Shown here one piece after another: positions 49,584 through 58,232 of a DNA stretch of 64,000 nt. Position numbers and translations under genes: made by a program. Each line of letters begins with the position of its first letter. Positions within the stretch are counted from its first letter, which is position 1. Origin of the DNA: Acidimicrobiia bacterium (GTDB lineage Bacteria; Actinomycetota; Acidimicrobiia; Spongiisociales; ZC4RG35); assembly GCA_026002975.1 (NCBI GenBank), contig BPGJ01000001.1, positions 62,001 through 126,000 of the forward strand, written 5' to 3'. The notes beneath the pieces are model-generated. The model ran no database searches, was not told where the DNA came from, and saw only the letters and a program-made list of their open reading frames with translations.

Positions 49584-51857
49584 TCACCGGGAGGCGGCCA
49601 GTCTCTTCTTCCGCTGGGCGTCGGCCACCGCGTAGGCGGTCAGGTTCACCACGTCACCGACCTCGGCGTCGCGCTGGAGGACGTGGACCGACCGGGCCAG
49701 CCCGGTGAGGATCGGCCCGATGACTTCGGCGTCGCCCAGCCGGTTCAGCAGCTTGTAGGCGGCGTTGGCGGCGGTGAGGTTGGGGAACACCAACACGTTG
49801 GCCGCCGCGTCGAGCTGCCCGTGGGGTCTACGGGCCTTGAGCAGGTCGTACACCACCGCGGTGTCGGCCTGCATCTCACCGTCGGCGGGGATCCCCGGAT
49901 GCTTCTCCCGGAACAGCTCGACGGCGGTTCGCACCCGGGCGGGTTCCTCGCCCAGCGCCGAACCGAAATCGGAGTACGAGATGAACGCCACCCGAGGCTC
50001 CCGATCGAAGAAACCCTCGGCGACTTCGCAGGCCGCCCAGGCGATCTCCGCGAGCTGGTCGGCGGTGGGTTCGATGTTGACCGCACAGTCGGTGAAGAAG
50101 TAGGGACGGCCCTTGGCCACCACGACGTACAGCGCCGATGCGATGGTCCGGCCCGGCTCCAGTTTGATGATCTGCAAGGCGGGACGGATGGTCTCCGGAT
50201 AGAACGTGGTCAAACCGCCGAGCACCGCGTCGGCGTCGCCCTGCTCGACCATGAGGGCGGCGAACACGTTGGGGTCGAAGACCGCCCGCTCGGCAGTCGC
50301 TTCGGACATGCCCTTGTGGCGACGGAGCTCCACCAGGCGGGCCGCGTAGCGACGACGGGTCTCCCTTTCGGTGACCGGGTCTATCACGATCATGCCGTCC
50401 AGGGAGATCCCCAGTTCCGCCGACAGTTCCTTGATCACCCCGGTGTCGCCCAGCAGCACCGGAACCGCGATGCCCTCGTCGAGCACCCGGCGGGCGGCCC
50501 GGATGATCCTCAGATCGTCGCCGTGCGGGTAGACCACCTTCATCGGCTCTTGTTTGGCCCGGACGGTGACCGCCTGGATGAGCCCGTAGCTGGCCTGGAA
50601 ACGGGCTCTCAGCTCCTCTCGGTAACGCTCGACGTCTTCGATGGGGATCCGGGCGAGTCCCTCCTCGGATGCGGCGAGGGCCACCGCGGGGGCCACGGTC
50701 CACAGGACCCGCGGGTCGAACGGTTTGGGGATCAGGTAATCGGGTCCGAAGCTGAGTCGGTCCAGTCCGTAGGCCTTCAACACCGACTCGGGTACCGGTT
50801 GGCGGGCCAGCTCGGCCAGCGCCCAAGCCGCCGCCACCTTCATCCCCTCGGACACACCCCGAGCCCGGACGTCGAGGGCACCCCGGAAGATGAACGGAAA
50901 ACCGAGGACGTTGTTGACCTGGTTGGGATAGTCGCTGCGTCCGGTGGCGACGATCGCGTCCGGCCTCACCTCCTTGGCGAGGTCGTAGTCGATCTCGGGG
51001 TCGGGGTTGGCGAGGGCGAAGATGATCGGGTTGGGGGCCATCTCCCGGATCATGTCGGGGGTGACCGCCCCACCCACCGACACGCCGACGAAGGCGTCCG
51101 CTCCTCTGAGAGCGTCGGCCAGGGTCCGGGCGTCGGTGTCGACTGCGAACTCGGCCTTGATGGGGGTCAGGTCGTCCCGTCCGGTGTGGATCACCCCCCG
51201 GGAGTCGACCAGGACGATGTTCTCCGGCCTCACCCCGAGCTCCCGGAAGAAGCGGGCGGTCGCCACCCCGGCGGCCCCGGCACCGCTGAACACCACTCTG
51301 GTGTTGGAGATGTCCCGGTCGGTCAGGTCGATGGCGTTCAGGAACGCGGCGCCGCCGATGATCGCGGTTCCGTGCTGGTCGTCGTGGAAAACGGGTATGT
51401 CGAGCCGTTCCCGCAGGGTCTCCTCGACGTAGAAGCAGTCGGGAGCCTTGATGTCCTCCAGGTTGATCCCGCCCACGGTGGGTTCGAGGAGCTCACAGAA
51501 CCGGATGACGTCGTCCGGATCGGACGAACCCACTTCCAGGTCGAACACGTCGATGTCGGCGAACCGCTTGAACAGCACCGCCTTGCCCTCCATGACCGGC
51601 TTGGCGGCGACCGGTCCTATGTTGCCCAAACCCAACACCGCGGTGCCGTTGGAGACCACCGCCACCAGGTTCCCCCGATTGGTGAACCGGAAGACCGCCA
51701 GCGGGTCCTCGGCGATCACCCGGCAAGGCTCGGCTACACCGGGCGTGTAGGCGAGGGACAGATCGGCCTGGGTGGCGGTCGGTTTGGTGGGATGGACGCT
51801 CAGTTTCCCCGGACGCGGATACTCGTGATAGTTGAGGGCCTCACTGAACTTGACCAT
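49584..51857 (-). CDS. maeB: NADP-dependent malic enzyme with C-terminal phosphotransacetylase-like domain
   Basis: 757 residues. Malic enzyme part: YTPGVAEPCRVI, KAVLFKRFADIDVFDL, PVFHDDQHGTAII and NAD(P) loop VVFSGAGAAGVATARFF. From about residue 430 a phosphotransacetylase-like domain runs to the end (VVYPHGDDLRIIRAARRVL, LVFPNLTAANAAYKLLNRLG). This MaeB layout makes pyruvate, CO2 and NADPH from malate; the C-terminal domain is regulatory (acetyl-CoA) in characterised enzymes. ATG 51857 has TGGAG 5 nt upstream. Confidence 0.95.
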   Translation of the reverse strand: MVKFSEALNYHEYPRPGKLSVHPTKPTATQADLSLAYTPGVAEPCRVIAEDPLAVFRFTNRGNLVAVVSNGTAVLGLGNIGPVAAKPVMEGKAVLFKRFADIDVFDLEVGSSDPDDVIRFCELLEPTVGGINLEDIKAPDCFYVEETLRERLDIPVFHDDQHGTAIIGGAAFLNAIDLTDRDISNTRVVFSGAGAAGVATARFFRELGVRPENIVLVDSRGVIHTGRDDLTPIKAEFAVDTDARTLADALRGADAFVGVSVGGAVTPDMIREMAPNPIIFALANPDPEIDYDLAKEVRPDAIVATGRSDYPNQVNNVLGFPFIFRGALDVRARGVSEGMKVAAAWALAELARQPVPESVLKAYGLDRLSFGPDYLIPKPFDPRVLWTVAPAVALAASEEGLARIPIEDVERYREELRARFQASYGLIQAVTVRAKQEPMKVVYPHGDDLRIIRAARRVLDEGIAVPVLLGDTGVIKELSAELGISLDGMIVIDPVTERETRRRYAARLVELRRHKGMSEATAERAVFDPNVFAALMVEQGDADAVLGGLTTFYPETIRPALQIIKLEPGRTIASALYVVVAKGRPYFFTDCAVNIEPTADQLAEIAWAACEVAEGFFDREPRVAFISYSDFGSALGEEPARVRTAVELFREKHPGIPADGEMQADTAVVYDLLKARRPHGQLDAAANVLVFPNLTAANAAYKLLNRLGDAEVIGPILTGLARSVHVLQRDAEVGDVVNLTAYAVADAQRKKRLAASR

Positions 51858-51927
51858 TCGGACTCCAGTTGCACGGCGAGGCCCTCGACGATAGCGGGGC
51901 AGCGACCCGGGTATTTCAGGTCTGTTT

Positions 51928-51957
51928 CGACAGTCGCCGGTTCGTGGCAGACTGTCG
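51928..51957 (+). promoter_or_regulatory. Inverted-repeat operator candidate before the GroES-like gene
   Basis: Arms CGACAGTC (51928-51935) and GACTGTCG (51950-51957) are perfect inverses, centres 22 bp (two helical turns) apart, and the second overlaps a CAGACT -10-like box and abuts the start codon. It is not CIRCE. Confidence 0.5.
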
Positions 51958-51958
51958 G

Positions 51959-52258
51959 ATGATGGCGAAACCCGAGAGCAGCAACGGATACAAGGTTCTG
52001 AGTGGTTGGCGGGTGGGTCACCCACCGGAGGAGTCGACCACCAAGTCGGGGCTGCTGGTGCCCGCCGGAACCCGCGACTCCAACGACGCTCTCGCCTTGA
52101 TCGACGTGAAGACCGGTCAGCGGTTCTGGGCGGTACCCACCGGCGCATGGCGGTTCATCTGGCCGCCCACCGGGCGACCGGTCGTGGCGGTGCGGGAATC
52201 CCAGATCATCGCCGAGGAGGAACTCGACCACGTCGGCGACGAAGGGCAGTACCTCTGA
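51959..52258 (+). CDS. GroES-like (co-chaperonin family) small protein
   Basis: 99 residues (two in-frame ATGs, 51959 and 51962). Segments follow GroES: EESTTKSGLLVPAGT resembles the start of the mobile loop with its hydrophobic tripeptide (SGLLVP), DVKTGQRFWAVPTGAWRFIW matches 'V--GD-V-F-KYAG-EV', and RPVVAVRESQIIAEEE matches 'Y-I-RESDILA'. Genuine GroES features such as the roof-loop glycines are unclear. No groEL is nearby, and hflX follows 10 nt later. I call it a GroES-like paralogue, with real doubt about co-chaperonin activity. Confidence 0.65.
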   Translation: MMAKPESSNGYKVLSGWRVGHPPEESTTKSGLLVPAGTRDSNDALALIDVKTGQRFWAVPTGAWRFIWPPTGRPVVAVRESQIIAEEELDHVGDEGQYL

Positions 52259-52268
52259 GGACCGCGGC

Positions 52269-53579
52269 GTGACGTCGGACAGAGCCGCCCGTCAACGTCG
52301 ACGGCTCACCGCCACCGTCACCGACCTGGAGGCCCTCCGTCAGCGGGCCCTCCTGGTGGGCGTGTTGCTGCCCGGCGTCGACCCGTCGGAAGCGGAACGT
52401 TCCCTGGCAGAGTTGGCCCTCCTCGCCGACACCGCCGGCTCGGATCCGGTCGCATCCGAGCTGGTGCGCAGGGCCGCTCCCGATCCCGCCTATTTCGTCG
52501 GGCGGGGCAAGGCCGACGAGTTGGCGGTGTTGGTGGCGACGGAGGACGTCGACGTGGTGATCTTCGACAACGACCTCACCCCTGCCCAGCAACGCAACCT
52601 CCAGCGGCGTTTCGAGGTGGACGTGGTAGACCGGGAGGCGCTCATCCTCGACATCTTCGCCCAGCACGCCACCAGCCGGGAGGGCATGCTCCAGGTGGAG
52701 CTGGCGCTCCTCCGTTATCGGCTGCCTCGGCTTCGCGGCCTTGGTCGGGTGCTGTCCCAACAGGGCGCCGGTATCGGAACCCGGGGACCCGGCGAGACCA
52801 AACTCGAGACCGACCGTCGGCGGATCCTGCGCCGGATCGCCCATCTGGAACGGGAGCTGAAACAGCTCGGTCGCACCCGGGACACCCAGCGCAAGGCGAG
52901 GAGGCGTCGCCAGGTGGCCCAGACCGCACTGGTGGGCTACACCAACGCGGGTAAGTCGACCCTGCTCAACCGGCTCACCGACGCCGGGGTCCTCACCGAG
53001 GACCGGCTGTTCTCCACCCTGGACTCGACCGTCAGGCGGATGGCGCTTCCCGACGGCCGGTCGGTGGTGGTGGCCGACACGGTGGGCTTCGTCAGGCGTC
53101 TCCCCCACCATCTGGTCGAGGCGTTCCGGTCGACCCTGGAGGACGTAGCCGACTCGGATCTCCTCGTGCACCTGGTGGACGCGACCGACCCCGATCCCGA
53201 AGGTCAGATCGCGGCGGTGAGAACGGTGTTGGCCGAGATCGGTGCATCCCGGGTTCCGGAACTCCTCGTCTTCAACAAGGCCGACGCGGCTTCGAGATCC
53301 GACCTGGGCAGGCTCATGCGGCTGCATCCCGACGCTCTGGTGATATCGGCCAGGACCGGTCTGGGCGTTCCCACCCTGATCGAGGAGATCGCCGACCGTC
53401 TCCGACCGGTCACCTCGCTGGTACACCTCGAGGTTCCCTACGAACGGGGAGACGTGGTGGCGGCCGCCCACCGGCTGGGCGAGGTGGTGGTCGAGAAACA
53501 CGACGCCACCGCCACCCTCCTCGACGTAAGGCTGAAAGCCGAAGACCTCCCCCTGTTCAAGGACTTCGTGGTGGCGTGA
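52269..53579 (+). CDS. hflX: Ribosome-associated GTPase HflX
   Basis: 436 residues. N-terminal HflX domain with PAYFVGRGKADEL and FDNDLTPAQQRNL, then the linker IGTRGPGETKLETDRR, then the G domain: G1 VGYTNAGKSTLLN, G3 DTVGFVRRLPHHL, G4 FNKAD, G5 ISARTG. HflX splits stalled or stress-damaged ribosomes. GTG 52269. Overlaps the convergent ppgK by 23 nt. Confidence 0.96.
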   Translation: MTSDRAARQRRRLTATVTDLEALRQRALLVGVLLPGVDPSEAERSLAELALLADTAGSDPVASELVRRAAPDPAYFVGRGKADELAVLVATEDVDVVIFDNDLTPAQQRNLQRRFEVDVVDREALILDIFAQHATSREGMLQVELALLRYRLPRLRGLGRVLSQQGAGIGTRGPGETKLETDRRRILRRIAHLERELKQLGRTRDTQRKARRRRQVAQTALVGYTNAGKSTLLNRLTDAGVLTEDRLFSTLDSTVRRMALPDGRSVVVADTVGFVRRLPHHLVEAFRSTLEDVADSDLLVHLVDATDPDPEGQIAAVRTVLAEIGASRVPELLVFNKADAASRSDLGRLMRLHPDALVISARTGLGVPTLIEEIADRLRPVTSLVHLEVPYERGDVVAAAHRLGEVVVEKHDATATLLDVRLKAEDLPLFKDFVVA

Positions 53580-54309
53580 AGGCCAGCCGGGCCACCAGCG
53601 CCGCACCCACCACACCGGCATCGTTGCCCAATAGGGCGGGTTTGGTAGGGGTCTCGACGGTCAGGTGACCCCGGAAGCGGGCGAAGTTCTCGCTGATCCC
53701 GCCTCCCAGGACGAACAGGTCGGGTGAGAAGATTCGCTCCAGGTGGCGGAGATAGCCGTCGAGCCGACTCGCCCACTCCGACCATCCCAGGCCTTCCCTG
53801 GTCTTCACGGCGGCGGCCACGTAGTCCTCCGCCGACTGGTAGCCCGCGTAGTTGAGGTGCCCCAACTCCGTGTTGGGGACGAGCTTGCCGTCGACGAACA
53901 GGCCCGACCCCACGCCGGTACCCAGGGTGAGGACCAGTACCACACCCGGCACCTCCCTGGCCGCGCCGAACCGCACTTCGGCCAGTCCGGCGGCGTCGGC
54001 GTCGTTGATCACCGCCACCCGCCTGCCGGTGGCTTCGCCGAGCAGACGGGCCACGTCGGTCCCGATCCAGGCCGGGTCGATGTTGGCGGCGCTGCGGGCC
54101 ACCCCGTCCTTGACGATCGCCGGGAACGCGCATCCCATCTCGGAGCCGCCGCCGAGCTGCCCGGCCAGGTCGGCGACCACCTGGGCGACGGCCGAGGGAG
54201 TGGCCGGATGGGGTGTGTCCACCTCGATCGGTTCGCCGATGAGGCGACCCGCGTCCAGGTCGACCAACCCCGCCCTGATGGTGCTGCCTCCAACGTCGAC
54301 GCCCAGCAT
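53557..54309 (-). CDS. ppgK: Polyphosphate glucokinase (ROK family)
   Basis: 250 residues. LGVDVGGSTIRAGLVDLDAG, TPHPATPSAVAQVV, FPAIVKDGVARSAANID, NDADAAGLAEVRFGA, LTLGTGVGSGLFVDGKLVPN and TELGHLNY are near-diagnostic for PpgK, which phosphorylates glucose with polyphosphate or ATP. Many PpgK have GSGIKG where this one has GSTIRA. No ROK zinc motif, as expected. TAGGCT box 7 nt before ATG 54309. The upstream ABC transporter gene glnQ ends 10 nt away. Confidence 0.92.
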   Translation of the reverse strand: MLGVDVGGSTIRAGLVDLDAGRLIGEPIEVDTPHPATPSAVAQVVADLAGQLGGGSEMGCAFPAIVKDGVARSAANIDPAWIGTDVARLLGEATGRRVAVINDADAAGLAEVRFGAAREVPGVVLVLTLGTGVGSGLFVDGKLVPNTELGHLNYAGYQSAEDYVAAAVKTREGLGWSEWASRLDGYLRHLERIFSPDLFVLGGGISENFARFRGHLTVETPTKPALLGNDAGVVGAALVARLAFTPPRSP

Positions 54310-54316
54310 GGGCCCG

Positions 54317-54322
54317 AGCCTA
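54317..54322 (-). promoter_or_regulatory. -10 box for ppgK
   Basis: TAGGCT on the minus strand, 7 nt before ATG 54309, overlapping the end of glnQ. Confidence 0.5.
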
Positions 54323-55057
54323 GGTGTGGAGAACCATCCGGAGGAACCGCCGGGTCCGTTCGGTCTGGGGATCCTCCAGCACCTGGGCGGGGGGACCCTC
54401 CTCGACCACCACACCTTCGTCCATGAACACCACCCGGTCGGCGGCTTCCTTGGCGAAGCCCATCTCGTGGGTCACCACCACCATGGTCATCCCGTCGGCC
54501 ACCAGGTCACGCATCACGTCGAGCACCTCGCCTACCAGCTCGGGGTCGAGGGCCGAGGTGGGCTCGTCGAACAGCATCATGTCGGGGTTCATCGCCAGTG
54601 CCCGGGCGATCGCCACCCTCTGCTGCTGCCCACCGGACAGTCGCGACGGGTACTCGTGGACCTTGTCCCCCAGCCCCACCCTCTCCAGCATCGCCCGCCC
54701 GATCTCCTCCGCCTCGTCGGCGGACCGCCTCAGCACCTTCCGCTGGGCGATGGTGAGGTTCCCGAGGACGTCGAGGTGGGGGAAGAGGTTGAACTGCTGG
54801 AACACCATGCCGATCCGGGTGCGGAGCCGATCCACGTCGGCGTCCGGGTCGGTGATGTCGTCCCCTTCGATCAGGATCCGCCCCGAGGTGGGCTGCTCCA
54901 ACAGGTTGATACACCGGAGCAGGGTCGACTTGCCGGAGCCCGACGGCCCGATGACGCACACCACCTCCCGGGGCATCACCCTCAGGTCGATCCCCTTCAG
55001 CACCTCCAAGGGTCCGAACGACTTGTGGAGATCCAGCACCTCGATGGCGGGAATCAC
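54320..55057 (-). CDS. glnQ: Polar amino-acid ABC transporter ATP-binding protein
   Basis: 245 residues. Walker [12 protein letters not shown], signature [15 protein letters not shown], Walker [16 protein letters not shown]-loop [10 protein letters not shown]. The wording after the signature is that of the glutamine/arginine PAAT subfamily. GTG 55057 has AGGAG upstream. It forms an operon with the permease and binding protein; cargo (glutamine, glutamate, cystine or other) is not resolved. Confidence 0.94.
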   Translation of the reverse strand: MIPAIEVLDLHKSFGPLEVLKGIDLRVMPREVVCVIGPSGSGKSTLLRCINLLEQPTSGRILIEGDDITDPDADVDRLRTRIGMVFQQFNLFPHLDVLGNLTIAQRKVLRRSADEAEEIGRAMLERVGLGDKVHEYPSRLSGGQQQRVAIARALAMNPDMMLFDEPTSALDPELVGEVLDVMRDLVADGMTMVVVTHEMGFAKEAADRVVFMDEGVVVEEGPPAQVLEDPQTERTRRFLRMVLHT

Positions 55058-55066
55058 GGTGTGCTC

Positions 55067-55852
55067 CTATCGGGCATGGGCGGTCCGCCTCTCCATGCGG
55101 GCGACGAGTTGGGTGAGGGGAAGGGTGATCGCCAGGTACACCAGCGCGATGACGGTGAGAGGAGTGCCGTTGAAGTTCTGGGACATGGCGTCGCGTCCGA
55201 ACTTGAACAGCTCCTTGGTGAGGGGTGTGGTCCCCAGAACGAACAACAGGGAGGTGTCTTTTAGCAGCAGGACGAACTCGTTGGTGAGAGGTGGGACCAC
55301 GATACGGAAGGCCTGGGGAAGGACGATGGAGGCCATCGCCTGCGAGTAGCTCATCCCCAGCGACCGGGCAGCCTCCATCTGACCCTTGGGCACCGCCTCG
55401 ATTCCGGCTCTGATCGTCTCGGCCATGTAGGCCGCGGCGACGATCCCCAGAGCCACCGAACCCTTGCCGAGTACACCGCCCGGAACCGTGATGTCGAAGG
55501 CTATCGGCACCACGAACCCGACGGCCATGATGGTGACCAGGGCGGGAAGGCCCCGAAACAGCTCGATGTAGGCCACCGCCATCCATCGGTAGGGCCGGAT
55601 CGGGGAGATCTTCATGAGAGCCAAGACGAGGCCGCCCACCAGCCCGAAGGCGAAGGAAAGCGCCGTGTAGAGGATCGTGTTACGAGCTGCGACGGTGATC
55701 ACGTCGGGGAACATCTCCCGGGCCAGCTCGGGATTGGCGAAGGCCCGGGCGATGGCCGGCCAGTCGGCCAGCACCAACGCGGAGACCACAGCCAGGATGA
55801 AGAGCCCGTACAGGGTGCCCCTCACCAGCCTCTGGCGTCTTCTTCGGTTCAT
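55067..55852 (-). CDS. Polar amino-acid ABC transporter permease
   Basis: 261 residues, five or so helices. The EAA loop interacting with the ATPase is PKGQMEAARSLGMSYSQAMA followed by VLPQAFRIVVPPL. LFRGLPALVTIM is the typical PAAT motif. Only one permease gene is present, so it probably acts as a homodimer. ATG start at 55852, 16 nt after the palindrome at 55869-55906. Confidence 0.93.
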   Translation of the reverse strand: MNRRRRQRLVRGTLYGLFILAVVSALVLADWPAIARAFANPELAREMFPDVITVAARNTILYTALSFAFGLVGGLVLALMKISPIRPYRWMAVAYIELFRGLPALVTIMAVGFVVPIAFDITVPGGVLGKGSVALGIVAAAYMAETIRAGIEAVPKGQMEAARSLGMSYSQAMASIVLPQAFRIVVPPLTNEFVLLLKDTSLLFVLGTTPLTKELFKFGRDAMSQNFNGTPLTVIALVYLAITLPLTQLVARMERRTAHAR

Positions 55853-55868
55853 GTCATCTCCTCCACAC

Positions 55869-55906
55869 GCGCGAGGGGGGACCCGGATCCGGGTCCCCCC
55901 TCGCGC
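55869..55906 (-). terminator. 38-bp perfect palindrome between binding protein and permease genes
   Basis: Arms 55869-55887 and 55888-55906 are exact inverses. It falls 16 nt after the binding-protein stop on the transcript and just before the permease, the usual place for a partial terminator or RNA-stabilising hairpin that raises binding-protein level. Confidence 0.7.
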
Positions 55907-55922
55907 TCCAACGACGATCCGA

Positions 55923-56702
55923 TCACCCCTGAGGGAACCACTCTTGGTAGATACGGTCGTAGGTGCCGTTCTCCCTGAGCGTGGCCAGGGCCTGGTTGAC
56001 CGCCTCGAGCAGCGCCTCGGCGCCCTCCTCCTTCACCGCGAACCCGTACTGCTCGTCGGTGGGGTAGGTCTCGACGACCGCCACCGTGTCGTCCTCCAGG
56101 GTCCGAGCCTGGTTGACCACCAGATCCTGGAGGATGGCGTCGATGTCGCCGGCTTCGAGAGCGACGAACAGGTCACCCGGGTTGTCGAAGGAGACGATCT
56201 CGGCTCCCTCGGGGGCGTTCTCGTTGGCGTAGGCCTCCCCCGTCGTGCCCGACTGCACTCCGATCCGCTTGCCGGCCAGGTCGGCCAGGGAGCTGATCCC
56301 CGAGTCCTTCTTCACCAGCAGCGACTGGTCGGCGGTGAAGTACGGGTCGGAGAAGTCGATGTTCTCCTCCCGCTCCTCGGTGATGGTGATCGACGCCGCC
56401 GCGATGTCGCATTGACCCGCCTCCATCGCCGCACCGGAGGTGATCGGATCGAAGCCCGAGTTGACCACCTCTATGCCCGAGAGACCGAGCTCCTGGGCGA
56501 TGGCCCGCATCAGCTCGATGTCGAACCCGGTGAACTCGCCGTCCTGTTCGAACTCCATCGGCGGGTACGGCGCGTCGGTGCACACCGTCAACACATCGGG
56601 GGTGATCGTTTCGAAGGCCTGGTCGCCGTCGCCCGCCTGGTCGCCTCCGCCGCAGGCGGCTACGACCAGCACGAACGACACCAACGGAATCAAGCGTTTC
56701 AT
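55923..56702 (-). CDS. Amino-acid ABC transporter substrate-binding lipoprotein
   Basis: 259 residues. Lipoprotein signal KRLIPLVSFVLVVAACGGG with lipobox Cys; mature part is the SBP family 3 fold: VCTDAPYPPMEFEQDGEFTG, GFDIELMRAIAQELG, CDIAAASITITEEREENIDF, and GKRIGVQSGTTGEAYA. The wording fits polar amino-acid binders. ATG 56702 has AGAGGAGAGG upstream. A 7-bp palindrome lies in the upstream gap. Confidence 0.94.
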   Translation of the reverse strand: MKRLIPLVSFVLVVAACGGGDQAGDGDQAFETITPDVLTVCTDAPYPPMEFEQDGEFTGFDIELMRAIAQELGLSGIEVVNSGFDPITSGAAMEAGQCDIAAASITITEEREENIDFSDPYFTADQSLLVKKDSGISSLADLAGKRIGVQSGTTGEAYANENAPEGAEIVSFDNPGDLFVALEAGDIDAILQDLVVNQARTLEDDTVAVVETYPTDEQYGFAVKEEGAEALLEAVNQALATLRENGTYDRIYQEWFPQG

Positions 56703-56746
56703 GGTGTTCCTCTCCTCTCGATGGTGTTTACAGACTGGTTCCTCCC

Positions 56747-56763
56747 GCACGCCGATGGCGTGC
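56747..56763. repeat. Palindrome in the leader/promoter region of the binding-protein gene
   Basis: GCACGCC and GGCGTGC flank GAT. It sits 45 nt before ATG 56702, and could be an operator or a leader hairpin. Confidence 0.4.
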
Positions 56764-56805
56764 CCGGTCAATGCTAGGGAAGGGACGGGAGGTTCGACCA
56801 CCGTC

Positions 56806-56811
56806 TAGCCT
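56806..56811 (+). promoter_or_regulatory. -10 box for gnd
   Basis: TAGCCT, 8 nt before ATG 56820. Confidence 0.5.
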
Positions 56812-56819
56812 GGGCCTCC

Positions 56820-58232
56820 ATGTCGGTAGGTTTGATCGGCCTGGGAGTGATGGGGCGGAACCTGGCCCTCAACCTCGCGGAGCACGGCTACCCGGTGGTG
56901 GTCTACAACCGCCGAAGCGAGGTGACCCGGGAGTTCCTGGCCGGGGAGGCTTCCGGGTTTCCCATCGAAGCAGCGTACGACTTCGAGGAGCTGGTGGGTC
57001 GCCTCGACCGACCCCGCCGGATCCTGTTGATGATCACCGCCGGGAAGCCGGTGGACCAGGTCCTCGACCAGCTCACCCCTCTGCTCGACCCGGGCGACAT
57101 CGTGATCGACGGCGGCAATTCCCTCTACACCGACACCGCCCGCCGCTGCGAGGAGATGGAAGCCAAAGGTCTCCTGTACGTGGGGGCCGGTATCTCCGGC
57201 GGGGAGGAAGGAGCCCGCCACGGGCCTTCGATCATGCCCGGCGGGTCCGAGGAGGCGTGGCCGCATCTCGAGGAGATGCTCAAGGCGATCGCGGCCAAAG
57301 CCCCCGATGGCACTCCCTGCTGCGAGTGGTTGGGGCCGGGTGGGGCCGGCCACTACACGAAGATGGTCCACAACGGGATCGAATACGGCGACATGCAGGT
57401 CATCGCCGAGGCGTATCACCTGATGAAGGCGGCCGGCATGAGCCACCCGGAGATGGCCGACACCTTCCGCCGGTGGGGGGACGGGGTGCTCGACTCGTTC
57501 CTGATCGACATCACCGCCGACATCCTGGGGGCGGTCGAGGCCGACGGGACGCCGCTGGTGACCCGGATCCTCGACGCGGCCGGCCAGAAAGGGACCGGAA
57601 AGTGGACCGTGATCTCGTCCATGGACCTGGGCCAGCCGGTCACCCTCATCTCGGAGGCGGTGTACGCCCGGATCGTCTCGGCCTTGAAGGAGCTCCGGGT
57701 GGAGGCATCCGGGGTGTTGACCGGCCCCGACTCCGTTCCCCAGGTCGACCCGGACGACGTCCACGACGCCCTCTACGCCTCCAAGATCGTCTCCTACACC
57801 CAGGGTTTCATGCTGCTCGGCGCGGCCTCCGGCGAGTACGGATGGGGTCTCGACCTGGGGGTCGTGGCGAGCCTGTGGCGGGCGGGCTGCATCATCCGGG
57901 CCCGGTTCCTCGACGACATCACCGCGGCTTTCCGTCGGCGACCGGACCTCCCCGCCCTCCTGTTCGACGGGTTCTTCGCAGATGCGGTTTCCCGGGCCCA
58001 GCCGGGATGGCGACGCGTGGTGCAGACCGGAGCCGAAGCGGGGATCCCCCTTCCCGCCTACTCGGCCGCGTTGGCGTTCTACGACTCCTTCCGGTCCGAG
58101 TGGCTCCCCGCCAACCTGATCCAGGCCCAGAGGGACTACTTCGGAGCCCACACCTACGAGCGGATCGACCAGCCTCGGGGTGTGTTCTTCCACACCGAAT
58201 GGACGGGGGATCTGTCCACCCGTCGGGTCTAG
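56820..58232 (+). CDS. gnd: 6-phosphogluconate dehydrogenase, decarboxylating
   Basis: 470 residues. Oxidative pentose-phosphate step yielding ribulose-5-phosphate, CO2 and NADPH. VGLIGLGVMGRNLALNLA (dinucleotide loop), GAGISGGEEGARHGPSIMPG, HYTKMVHNGIEYGDMQ and the signature ILDAAGQKGTGKW are intact. Long (470 aa) GndA type. Its last 4 nt overlap serB from the opposite strand. Confidence 0.97.
   Translation: MSVGLIGLGVMGRNLALNLAEHGYPVVVYNRRSEVTREFLAGEASGFPIEAAYDFEELVGRLDRPRRILLMITAGKPVDQVLDQLTPLLDPGDIVIDGGNSLYTDTARRCEEMEAKGLLYVGAGISGGEEGARHGPSIMPGGSEEAWPHLEEMLKAIAAKAPDGTPCCEWLGPGGAGHYTKMVHNGIEYGDMQVIAEAYHLMKAAGMSHPEMADTFRRWGDGVLDSFLIDITADILGAVEADGTPLVTRILDAAGQKGTGKWTVISSMDLGQPVTLISEAVYARIVSALKELRVEASGVLTGPDSVPQVDPDDVHDALYASKIVSYTQGFMLLGAASGEYGWGLDLGVVASLWRAGCIIRARFLDDITAAFRRRPDLPALLFDGFFADAVSRAQPGWRRVVQTGAEAGIPLPAYSAALAFYDSFRSEWLPANLIQAQRDYFGAHTYERIDQPRGVFFHTEWTGDLSTRRV

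Noticed and set aside
51928-51957. CIRCE element controlling the GroES-like gene
   Set aside because: CIRCE arms are TTAGCACTC/GAGTGCTAA with 9-nt spacer; the arms and the 14-nt spacer here do not match.
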